Below are positions 7,421 through 12,520 of a stretch of 12,520 nucleotides of DNA, piece by piece; position 1 is the stretch's first letter, and the number at the start of each line of letters is the position of its first letter. The position numbers were made by a program, and so were the translations under genes. The DNA lies in assembly GCA_905373565.1 (NCBI GenBank), contig CAJPTT010000027.1, forward strand, positions 1 through 12,520. The letters run 5' to 3'. The notes below the pieces were generated by a model. It worked only from the letters and a program-made list of their open reading frames with translations. It had not been told where the DNA came from and searched no databases. Origin of the DNA: an uncultured Treponema sp. GTDB taxonomy: Bacteria; Spirochaetota; Spirochaetia; Treponematales; Treponemataceae.

Positions 7421-8332
7421 ATGGATAATAGAGCTATGGTCTCCCTTCTAAAACTTTTCTGCATCGGTGTATTCATTGGCATTGCCAATGTTGTGCCCGG
7501 AGTTTCCGGCGGTACGATTGCGGTGATTTGCAATGTCTACGACAAACTAATCATATTGAGTTCGCTTAATCTTAGACGGATAAAGGAGGCTTGGCAGGAT
7601 ATACTGAGCCTTGCACTGGGAATCGGGGCAGGAATTGTGCTGTTTGCAAAGGTAATTACGCTGCTATACCGTGCGTATCCGGCACAGACCAGCGCCTTTT
7701 TTATCGGAATTGTGGTCGGGAGCATACCGTTTTTGTTCCGAAAGGCTCGTGCCGGTATTCCTGCTGCGGCAGTTGCAGGGGATGGTTCTATGGTATCCGG
7801 ATGGCTGTATGGAACGCTATGCTGCGGTGCTGCCGGTTTTGCGCTGATGCTGGGAATGTTTTTCTTACAGCGTCGCGGTATACAGACTGCTGCCGTTGTT
7901 ACCGCCTTTTCACCGATATTTGCGGCAAAATTAGCGGTAATGGGAGCTGTGGCTGCGGTTGCAATGTTGATTCCGGGAATTTCCGGTTCGTTTGTGTTGT
8001 TGATTCTCGGCGTATATCCGACAGTGCTGCAAGCAGTCGCGGACTTTAATATGCTATTGCTTATACCTATTGCGCTTGGCGTTGGAGCAGGGTTGGTATT
8101 CGGAGCGCGGCTGATTGCCGTATTGTTAGAACGCTTTCCTGCGCCGATGTATGCTTTTATTCTCGGCTTGGTTGCAGGCTCTATACTCTATCTCTATCCG
8201 AGCACAAGTTGCCAGCCTTTTGCAATGCGTGCTGTTTCTGCAACAGTATGTCTCATCGGCTACGCAACAGTCTCATTCTTTTCGAGGCGGGAAGCAATGG
8301 AACAGCAGAAAAATGCCGCAGATGAGGAATAA
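7421..8332 (+). CDS. popT: DUF368 membrane protein, probable polyprenyl-phosphate translocase (PopT family)
   Basis: 303 aa polytopic inner-membrane protein with roughly eight hydrophobic segments. It carries the two internally repeated signature motifs of DUF368: NVVPGVSGGT (23-32) and LIPGISGS (183-190), each at a break between hydrophobic helices, consistent with re-entrant loops. Members of this family are reported to recycle undecaprenyl phosphate, the lipid carrier for envelope polymers, from the outer to the inner leaflet; assignment of that role here rests on family membership. No convincing ribosome site precedes the ATG at 7421. An in-frame ATG at 7436 would remove five residues and is an alternative start. 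The promoter is at 7341-7370. The flavin reductase follows after 65 bp. The gene symbol is tentative. Confidence 0.88.
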   Translation: MDNRAMVSLLKLFCIGVFIGIANVVPGVSGGTIAVICNVYDKLIILSSLNLRRIKEAWQDILSLALGIGAGIVLFAKVITLLYRAYPAQTSAFFIGIVVGSIPFLFRKARAGIPAAAVAGDGSMVSGWLYGTLCCGAAGFALMLGMFFLQRRGIQTAAVVTAFSPIFAAKLAVMGAVAAVAMLIPGISGSFVLLILGVYPTVLQAVADFNMLLLIPIALGVGAGLVFGARLIAVLLERFPAPMYAFILGLVAGSILYLYPSTSCQPFAMRAVSATVCLIGYATVSFFSRREAMEQQKNAADEE

Positions 8333-8397
8333 TCGTGTATTTCTAAAAATGAATTTTTTCGAGATATTTACCTGAATATTTTCAGTGGGAGGAATGT

Positions 8398-8937
8398 ATG
8401 TTTGAATCTTTACAAGTAACATCTGAATTAGTAGACAAGGTAATCAAGCCTTTTTCTGCGTTAGCAGAGCACGGTGTGTTGGTCAGCGCCGGACACGGAA
8501 CGGAGCGCGGCGAGTGGAATACTATGACTGCATCGTGGGCGTTGATGGGACATTTATGGAACCGTCCGATGGCTGTTTTGTTTATTAGACCGCAGCGGCA
8601 TACCGCGGTATTTGCCGAAGAAGAAGATTACTTGAGCGTGTCCTTTTTGGATACTGCCGATGAAAAAATGTGCGAAGCCCTTAAAATTTGCGGTACCGTG
8701 TCGGGCAGGGATGAAGATAAAGCGGCCAGCGCAGGGCTTACACCGGTGTTTCACGACAATACCGTTATCGGGTTTGAAGAAGCCTTGCTTACCGTATCAT
8801 GCCGGAAACTCTACCGGAGTCAGTTCGATATGGACTTGTTTTTAGATCCGCAGGTCATTATCGACTGCTACCCCAAAAAAGATTTTCACTACGTCTATTT
8901 CTGCGAAATCCGCGATGCCTATCTTCGCAGTAAATAG
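8398..8937 (+). CDS. Flavin reductase / flavoredoxin-like FMN-binding protein
   Basis: 179 aa cytoplasmic protein of the flavin-reductase-like split-barrel family. Typical segments are NTMTASW (41-47), which lines the FMN phosphate site, LFIRPQRHT (61-69), and the following DYLSVSFLD (77-85). Family members either reduce flavins with NAD(P)H or carry bound FMN as small electron-transfer proteins (flavoredoxins); the substrate is not determinable. A strong GGGAGG ribosome site sits 5 nt before the ATG. It lies 65 bp downstream of the DUF368 gene and may be co-transcribed with it. A short CTGAA-TATT-TTCAG inverted repeat (8372-8385) in the gap is too weak to call a terminator. Followed by 122 bp containing the hairpin described at 8997-9041. 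Confidence 0.87.
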   Translation: MFESLQVTSELVDKVIKPFSALAEHGVLVSAGHGTERGEWNTMTASWALMGHLWNRPMAVLFIRPQRHTAVFAEEEDYLSVSFLDTADEKMCEALKICGTVSGRDEDKAASAGLTPVFHDNTVIGFEEALLTVSCRKLYRSQFDMDLFLDPQVIIDCYPKKDFHYVYFCEIRDAYLRSK

Positions 8938-8996
8938 GTACTGCCGATGGGCGCCGGTATGTAACCGGGACAGCCGTTATGCGGTTTTAAATGGTA

Positions 8997-9041
8997 GCTG
9001 GGCATCTCTCAAAAGCGGTTGAGCTTTTAGAGATGCCCAGC
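8997..9041 (+). repeat. Strong hairpin in the leader of the outer-membrane protein gene
   Basis: Left arm: GCTGGGCATCTCT (8997-9009), a bulged C, then AAAAGC (9011-9016). Loop: GGTTGA. Right arm: GCTTTT (9023-9028) and AGAGATGCCCAGC (9029-9041). All 19 pairs match. The stem ends 9 nt before the GAGG ribosome site of the barrel gene, so unless transcription begins in that small gap it lies in the barrel mRNA leader. It could act as a terminator for the flavin reductase (followed by AATTTT), an attenuator, an mRNA-stabilising structure, or a dispersed repeat. The motif GGGCATCTCTCAAAA recurs with one mismatch at 10575. Confidence 0.8.
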
Positions 9042-9059
9042 AATTTTCAAGAGGTCCTT

Positions 9060-10544
9060 ATGAAAAAAGTAACTGCATTAGTTTTAATGATGATGCTTGT
9101 GAGCGCCGTATTCGCACAGGACGCGGCGCAAACTGAAACAGGCAGTCTTGAAGATGAGCTGTTCGGCGGCGATACCGAAGCGCTCGTTACGCCGGAGCAG
9201 GCAAACGCCGAAACTCAAAAAAACGGCGTTTCCCTAACGGGCGATCTTAAAACCGCAACACTCGCACTCGAAAGCAATAAATTACGTATCGGCGGCTCGT
9301 TAAACGCTGAATTGGGGCTTAAATATGTATGGTCTGATCCGTACACAAAGAAGAACGATTCTAAAAAAGCATTTTTAAATCCTGAAGTAGCGCAGCTGCG
9401 CCCGACAATCGGTGCAAATCTCTTTTTTGATGCGCGTCCGGTACAGGACTTAAAGTTATACGGCAAGTTCCTTTTTGAATTCCCGTTTGAAAAAAACCTG
9501 AATGGAGCCGCGTCAATCGGAAAAGACCAGCTACCGCCTGCATTACAAGGATTGTTCCCCAACGGATTAGCAGCGCCTGTGAGCGTAAACGGTTCACCGA
9601 ATTTTAAAATTTGGGAGATGTATACCGATTTTTCGGCAAAAGATATTGCGTTTTTCCGGTTCGGGAAACATACGGTTAAGTGGGGAACCGGCTATTTTTA
9701 TAGTCCGGCTGATGTTATCAATATTTCGCGGATAGACCCTGAAAAACCGACGGCGGACCGGGAAGGGCCCGTTTCGCTGCGGACGCATATTGTTATTCCT
9801 AAGACGCAGTACAATATATGGTTGTATTTGCTGCCCGACACGGAAACGTTTAAGCCGCAGTATACGGCGGGAGCTGCAAAGGCAGAGTTTGTGTTCGGCG
9901 ACTGGGAGTTGGGCGTTGGCGGCTGGTATCGCTATGAAAAAGCGCCGCGGTTTATTACAACCCTCTCCGGCAGTATCGCGGGAAAGGTCGCCGTCTTTGC
10001 GGAAGGCGTATTTGCATGGGGCAGCGATTATACCTATTATAAAGACGATGCTGCACTGACGCCGTATACGGTAAAGAACAAGCCGTTTTTCCAAGCAACG
10101 CTCGGCGGCTCGTATTCAAATGCAGACTCGCATACTATGCTTGCATTCCAATATTATTATAACGGCTTCGGCTATGCAAACACAAAGGCCGCCGACCGCA
10201 TTGCTGATACTGCGGTAGCTGCTTTAGGAAAGCAAAATTTTACCGATCCTTCGCTCAAAAAATACGAGAATATCGCCGCAATGGGAAACCGAGGCCAGCA
10301 CTACATCGCGTTTACCGTATCTCAGAACAAGATCGGCACGGAAGATTTGACGGCAAATTTGTTCCAGCAATTCGCAATCAGCGAGCTTGAAGGGCTTACG
10401 ACACTCAGCCTGAACTGGAGGATATTTAAGTTTGTACAGATGAGTACCGGCCCGATATTCTCGTATCCGCTGAGCGCTTCGTCACACAGTAAAGGCTCCA
10501 TCGGCTATAATCTCAGCTTTAAGCTCGGCGGCGGTAAGTTCTAA
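9060..10544 (+). CDS. Outer-membrane beta-barrel (porin-like) protein, Treponema type
   Basis: 494 aa. The ATG at 9060 was chosen because it gives a textbook signal peptide (MKKVTALVLMMMLVSAVFA, cut before QDAAQ) and follows GAGG by 5 nt; the open frame runs 23 codons further upstream through the leader hairpin. No lipobox cysteine is present. After an acidic linker (about 24-60), the mature part shows alternating hydrophobic/polar strands rich in Tyr, Phe, Trp and Gly, and ends in GGGKF with a terminal Phe, as expected for proteins inserted by BamA. A distinctive segment in the middle reads FRFGKHTVKWGTGYFYSPADVINISRID, resembling the G-x-WG-x-G-x-P-D-x-N motifs of porin-like families. The ligand is unknown. 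I do not recognise an exact orthologue. No clear promoter was found upstream. Confidence 0.8.
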   Translation: MKKVTALVLMMMLVSAVFAQDAAQTETGSLEDELFGGDTEALVTPEQANAETQKNGVSLTGDLKTATLALESNKLRIGGSLNAELGLKYVWSDPYTKKNDSKKAFLNPEVAQLRPTIGANLFFDARPVQDLKLYGKFLFEFPFEKNLNGAASIGKDQLPPALQGLFPNGLAAPVSVNGSPNFKIWEMYTDFSAKDIAFFRFGKHTVKWGTGYFYSPADVINISRIDPEKPTADREGPVSLRTHIVIPKTQYNIWLYLLPDTETFKPQYTAGAAKAEFVFGDWELGVGGWYRYEKAPRFITTLSGSIAGKVAVFAEGVFAWGSDYTYYKDDAALTPYTVKNKPFFQATLGGSYSNADSHTMLAFQYYYNGFGYANTKAADRIADTAVAALGKQNFTDPSLKKYENIAAMGNRGQHYIAFTVSQNKIGTEDLTANLFQQFAISELEGLTTLSLNWRIFKFVQMSTGPIFSYPLSASSHSKGSIGYNLSFKLGGGKF

Positions 10545-10574
10545 CGGCGACAATTCATTCGTGGGGAAAGTTGA

Positions 10575-10593
10575 GGGCATCTTTCAAAAAATC
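10575..10593. repeat. Single-arm copy of the leader-hairpin motif
   Basis: GGGCATCTTTCAAAAAATC, of which the first 15 bases match 14 of 15 of the sequence at 9000-9014 in the left arm of the hairpin before the barrel gene. It lies 31 bp after the barrel stop codon, in the convergent gap with the ATPase gene. No full second arm is present. AACGGC (10543-10548) and GCCGTT (10599-10604) flank it as a loose inverted repeat. Confidence 0.5.
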
Positions 10594-10618
10594 TATTAGC
10601 CGTTTATCATTTGCATAT

Positions 10619-11872
10619 TTACATATCAAGACTATGCTCATTTAAAAGAAAGTCGTAGATATTCATCGTTGTGATACCGTCATCATCTCTTCTGATATTC
10701 AGCGTGTCATGTACGATTATTATTTTCTTAAATGAATCCCCCACATTGAGAAGCGGCGTTTTTTCTTGTTTTATTTTTTCCGCATCAGGTAAACTGAATG
10801 CAGATTGAATATAATACTTCCGGCTTCCCAACGTTGCAATAAAATCGATTTCAAGCTGACTGCGTTCACGCTCTCCGCTGCTCACCGCTTTTCTTATCGG
10901 GACAACGCCCACATCGACGTTAAAACCTCTGGCTCGCAATTCATTATAGAGTATATTCTCCATCAAATGCGTTTCTTCATGTTGTCTAAATCCAAGCCGC
11001 GCATTTCTTAAGCCGACATCTTCAAAATAATATTTTAAAGGACTGCCGATATATTTTCTGCCTTTAACATCAAAGCGTTGCGCCTCATGTATCACAAATG
11101 CATCTTGTAAAAATGCTATATATTGACGGATAGTATTGATAGAAATATCCGAGTGGAGATTGCTTTTAAATGTTGCTTCTATTTTAGAAGGGTTTGTAAG
11201 CGAACCGACCGCAGAAGCCAGAACGTTAATCAGATCATTTAATTCCTGAACTTTATCGATACGGTTCCGTTCCCGTATATCCTTTATATACGTCTCCTCA
11301 AAAAGCCGTGTCAGATATTCAACTTTTTGTTCTTCCGTTTTCATAGAAAGAATAAGAGGCAGACCGCCATACATGATATAATCGGCAAAGCCGTGATATA
11401 CATCTCCGCTATAGCCCTGCATATATTCCTTAAAGGTGAGCGGAAACACGTGAATTTCATCTCCGCGTCCTCTAAATTCCGTTATGATATCCTTTGATAA
11501 AAACCGAGAGTTACTGCCTGTTACATATATGTCAAGATTTGATATATGTAAAAGGGAATTTAACACTTCCTCAAATTCGTCGAGTAACTGTACTTCATCG
11601 AGCAGCAAGTAATATAATGCGCTATCAGTAATTTTATTTTCCACATAATCCAATAGTACATCAGGATTTCTATAGTTTTTATTCTTTCTTTCATCCAATG
11701 CGATTTCAATAATATGATCATCTGAAATATGTATTTCCTTCAGATAATTTTTAAATATTTTGAAAAGAAGGTAAGACTTTCCGCACCTTCTGATGCCGGT
11801 AATCACCTTAATCATGCCATTATGCATGCGGTTTGTTAGGGCTTTCAGGTATTTTTCACGCTTAATTTCCAT
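10619..11872 (-). CDS. AAA_14 / DUF4143 family ATPase
   Basis: 417 aa. Walker A GIRRCGKS (26-33), Walker B YYLLLDEVQ (88-95), a sensor-like segment YVTGSNSRFLS (116-126), and FPLTFKEY (143-150) are the hallmarks of the AAA_14 ATPase family. The C-terminal half (about 195-417) matches the DUF4143 type, with a winged-helix-like region (SINTIRQYIAFLQDAFVIHEAQRFD) and a nuclease-fold-like segment (ELDFIA-type QLEIDFIATLGSRKYYIQS). The cellular role of this widespread, often horizontally moved family is unknown. The start at 11872 is preferred because GGAG lies 6 nt before it; the ATG four codons upstream has no ribosome site. It is convergent with the barrel gene and follows the truncated vapC. 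Base composition is clearly AT-richer than in the genes to its left, suggesting separate ancestry. Confidence 0.88.
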   Translation of the reverse strand: MEIKREKYLKALTNRMHNGMIKVITGIRRCGKSYLLFKIFKNYLKEIHISDDHIIEIALDERKNKNYRNPDVLLDYVENKITDSALYYLLLDEVQLLDEFEEVLNSLLHISNLDIYVTGSNSRFLSKDIITEFRGRGDEIHVFPLTFKEYMQGYSGDVYHGFADYIMYGGLPLILSMKTEEQKVEYLTRLFEETYIKDIRERNRIDKVQELNDLINVLASAVGSLTNPSKIEATFKSNLHSDISINTIRQYIAFLQDAFVIHEAQRFDVKGRKYIGSPLKYYFEDVGLRNARLGFRQHEETHLMENILYNELRARGFNVDVGVVPIRKAVSSGERERSQLEIDFIATLGSRKYYIQSAFSLPDAEKIKQEKTPLLNVGDSFKKIIIVHDTLNIRRDDDGITTMNIYDFLLNEHSLDM

Positions 11873-11920
11873 TCTTTTCTCCATTGAACGAAAGTGGGCT
11901 TATGGCCAGTTTTGTTCAAA

Positions 11921-11947
11921 ATTATACTATTTAGATCGTGTAGTCAA
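11921..11947 (-). promoter_or_regulatory. Candidate promoter of the ATPase gene
   Basis: Minus strand: TTGACT (11947-11942), a short 15-nt spacer, then a perfect TATAAT (11926-11921). Transcription would start near 11914, about 42 nt before the ATG. The spacer is two bases shorter than ideal, so it may be weak or need an activator. Confidence 0.5.
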
Positions 11948-11956
11948 GCATACTAT

Positions 11957-11990
11957 TGACAATTTGTGGTCATTTGGTCATAAATTGTCA
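11957..11990. repeat. Inverted repeat upstream of the ATPase promoter
   Basis: TGACAATTT (11957-11965) and AAATTGTCA (11982-11990) form perfect 9-base arms around a 16-nt centre, which itself contains GGTCAT twice (11969-11974 and 11976-11981, separated by one base). On the plus strand it is followed by seven T residues, so it could fold as an AT-rich terminator for plus-strand transcripts. On the minus strand it lies 9 bp upstream of the -35 element and could be an operator. The role is inferred. Confidence 0.5.
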
Positions 11991-12045
11991 TTTTTTTGGA
12001 TCAGAATGAAAATTATTATCGTTATATCAGCGGTTATTCTACTTT

Positions 12046-12084
12046 TTAACAATCAATCCAAACAGATGTATCTGCGACAATCAT
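12046..12084 (-). pseudogene. vapC: Truncated VapC toxin remnant
   Basis: The ATG at 12084-12082 overlaps the vapB stop as ATGA, the normal vapBC arrangement. It reads MIVADTSVWIDC and then stops (TAA, 12048-12046). MIVADTSVWID is a near-perfect start of a VapC PIN-domain ribonuclease, including the first catalytic aspartate (D5). A complete VapC has about 125-140 residues. Only about 170 bp separate this stop from the next gene, and they hold that gene's promoter, so the rest of the PIN domain is gone. A single added base after WIDC would open a further 24 codons (LKSRITAD...), which suggests that a frameshift accompanied or preceded a deletion. The product cannot be an active nuclease. Too short for standard gene callers. 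Confidence 0.75.
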
Positions 12085-12275
12085 GTATCAAGCCTCATTT
12101 TTTCCAAATCGCCATCCCACAATAGTTTCCCTCGGAAATTTCTTATGCTTGCCTGATTTTTCAATGTGATTAAAAGTTTTAAAGCTTCTTCAACTGTTTC
12201 TCTTTTGGTTTTATAACCGGAAACATTCAAAGCCTCAAGCATTAAGGTATCATCAATAACAATATTCGTTCTCAT
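12081..12275 (-). CDS. vapB: VapB-family antitoxin, orphan
   Basis: 64 aa, apparently full length. It opens MRTNIVIDDTLMLEAL, the N-terminal DNA-binding part of the VapB family with a DUF2191-like sequence (PF09957), continues KTKRETVEEALKLLI, and ends in the typical RGKLLWDGDLEKMR, the segment that occupies the toxin active site in VapBC complexes. The ribosome site AGGA lies 6-7 nt before the ATG. The promoter and inverted-repeat operator are at 12285-12316. Its toxin gene is reduced to 12 codons immediately downstream. It may persist as an autorepressor, or as an antidote or regulator acting on a related VapC elsewhere, but nothing here demonstrates that. AT-rich like the neighbouring ATPase gene. 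Confidence 0.85.
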   Translation of the reverse strand: MRTNIVIDDTLMLEALNVSGYKTKRETVEEALKLLITLKNQASIRNFRGKLLWDGDLEKMRLDT

Positions 12276-12284
12276 AATAATTCC

Positions 12285-12316
12285 TATGTGTACATTATAA
12301 TATAATCATACACATA
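12285..12316 (-). promoter_or_regulatory. vapB promoter with inverted-repeat operator
   Basis: TATGTGTA (12285-12292) and TACACATA (12309-12316) form perfect 8-base arms with a 16-nt centre that contains the minus-strand TATAAT (12299-12294). A recognisable -35 is lacking (TCAAAA at best). Toxin-antitoxin operons are usually repressed by their own antitoxin at such a site overlapping the -10 element, and this layout fits VapB autoregulation. The leader before the ATG would be only about 12 nt. Confidence 0.6.
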
Positions 12317-12350
12317 TTTTGATAAAAAACAATGTCATTATTAATCAACA

Positions 12351-12396
12351 ACCCCGACGCAAGCGTCGGGGTACAGTGCTTGAGGTTTCGCACTGT
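12351..12396. repeat. Palindromic repeat, copy 1, with adjacent small hairpin
   Basis: ACCCCGACG-CAAG-CGTCGGGGT (12351-12372) is a perfect GC-rich hairpin of nine pairs. CGACGCAAGCGTCGGGGTA (12355-12373) occurs again at 12441-12459. Directly after it, ACAGTGC (12373-12379) and GCACTGT (12390-12396) form a second small hairpin. No T tract follows either, so terminator function is doubtful. It resembles a REP-like dispersed repeat. Confidence 0.6.
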
Positions 12397-12423
12397 GTGT
12401 TCTATAAGGTGGTTGCAGTCGGC

Positions 12424-12464
12424 TTTAATACCCTTTGTTACGACGCAAGCGTCGGGGTATTAAA
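12424..12464. repeat. Palindromic repeat, copy 2, nested hairpin
   Basis: Outer arms TTTAATACCC (12424-12433) and GGGTATTAAA (12455-12464) pair perfectly over 10 bases. They enclose an unpaired TTTGTTA and the inner hairpin CGACGC-AA-GCGTCG (12441-12454). The inner part and its right flank are the same 19 nt as in copy 1. The two copies share the core but differ in their left arms, where copy 1 has CCC directly before CGACGC. Right of it, to the window end, no gene can be supported. Confidence 0.6.
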
Positions 12465-12520
12465 CCCGCACGAATAAAGCATTCTGTACATACAGGAATT
12501 GGAACCAACTACGCAGGCAC

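Noticed and set aside
8938..8996. Searched for a tRNA, riboswitch or promoter before the barrel gene
   Set aside because: Only a short CCGGT-N5-ACCGG repeat is seen; no cloverleaf or known riboswitch core and no convincing -35/-10 pair.
11793..12125. 110-codon plus-strand open frame across the ATPase start and vapB end
   Set aside because: It is antisense to the ATPase N-terminus, the vapC remnant and the VapB C-terminus and has no recognisable domain.
12424..12464. Possible integron attC site
   Set aside because: The nested stem is suggestive, but I find no RYYYAAC / GTTRRRY core pair in the right places and no integrase or cassette in the window; kept as a repeat only.
12460..12519. Open minus-strand frame entering from the right edge, ending LRSWFQFLYVQNALFVRV
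   Set aside because: Only 19 codons are visible, it ends inside the palindromic repeat, and nothing confirms that it is the end of a gene rather than part of the repeat.
12276..12520. CRISPR array
   Set aside because: Only two copies of the repeat are present, they are palindromic with unequal flanks, and no regular spacers or cas genes are seen.

Overview
The window looks like chromosomal DNA from a spirochaete, most probably a host-associated Treponema. This is inferred from the style of the proteins (a Treponema-like outer-membrane barrel with a short MKK signal peptide, a Der GTPase with an acidic N-terminal extension, a two-part U32 protein) and from medium-GC genes next to clearly AT-richer accessory DNA. 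No rRNA or species marker is present, so the genus is a moderate-confidence call.

Positions 1-109 hold only the DNA beyond the end of the first gene, and I see no supportable gene there. From 3087 down to 110 on the minus strand lies a tight cluster: der (ribosome-assembly GTPase), a small MerR-type regulator that overlaps der, and a NahK-like sugar kinase. It is driven by a good promoter at 3118-3146. A U32-family protein (795 aa, probably an RNA hydroxylase rather than a protease) diverges from it on the plus strand. Its 3' end overlaps by 50 bp the end of a convergent HAD phosphatase gene. The HAD gene follows sufU (Fe-S cluster assembly) in a two-gene minus-strand unit with its own promoter (7250-7278).

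The 227-bp gap between sufU and the divergent DUF368/PopT membrane-protein gene contains promoters for both directions and a 32-bp near-perfect palindrome between them. DUF368 is followed on the plus strand by an FMN-binding flavin reductase. Next comes an outer-membrane beta-barrel protein whose leader contains a strong 19-bp hairpin. A 15-base motif from one arm of that hairpin recurs, with one mismatch, just after the barrel gene.

From about 10.6 kb the DNA becomes visibly AT-richer and accessory in character. It holds an orphan AAA_14/DUF4143 ATPase and a full-length VapB antitoxin. VapB's stop codon overlaps the start of a VapC toxin gene that breaks off after 12 codons. A 32-bp inverted-repeat operator-like site lies in the vapB promoter. 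The last 170 bp hold no supportable gene but contain palindromic repeats: a 19-nt sequence appears twice, each time inside a hairpin.

Most of the window is ordinary housekeeping and metabolism. The parts most worth a second look are the decayed vapBC locus, the repeated hairpin elements around the barrel gene and at the right edge, and the palindrome between sufU and the DUF368 gene. I did not find a convincing new multi-gene system.
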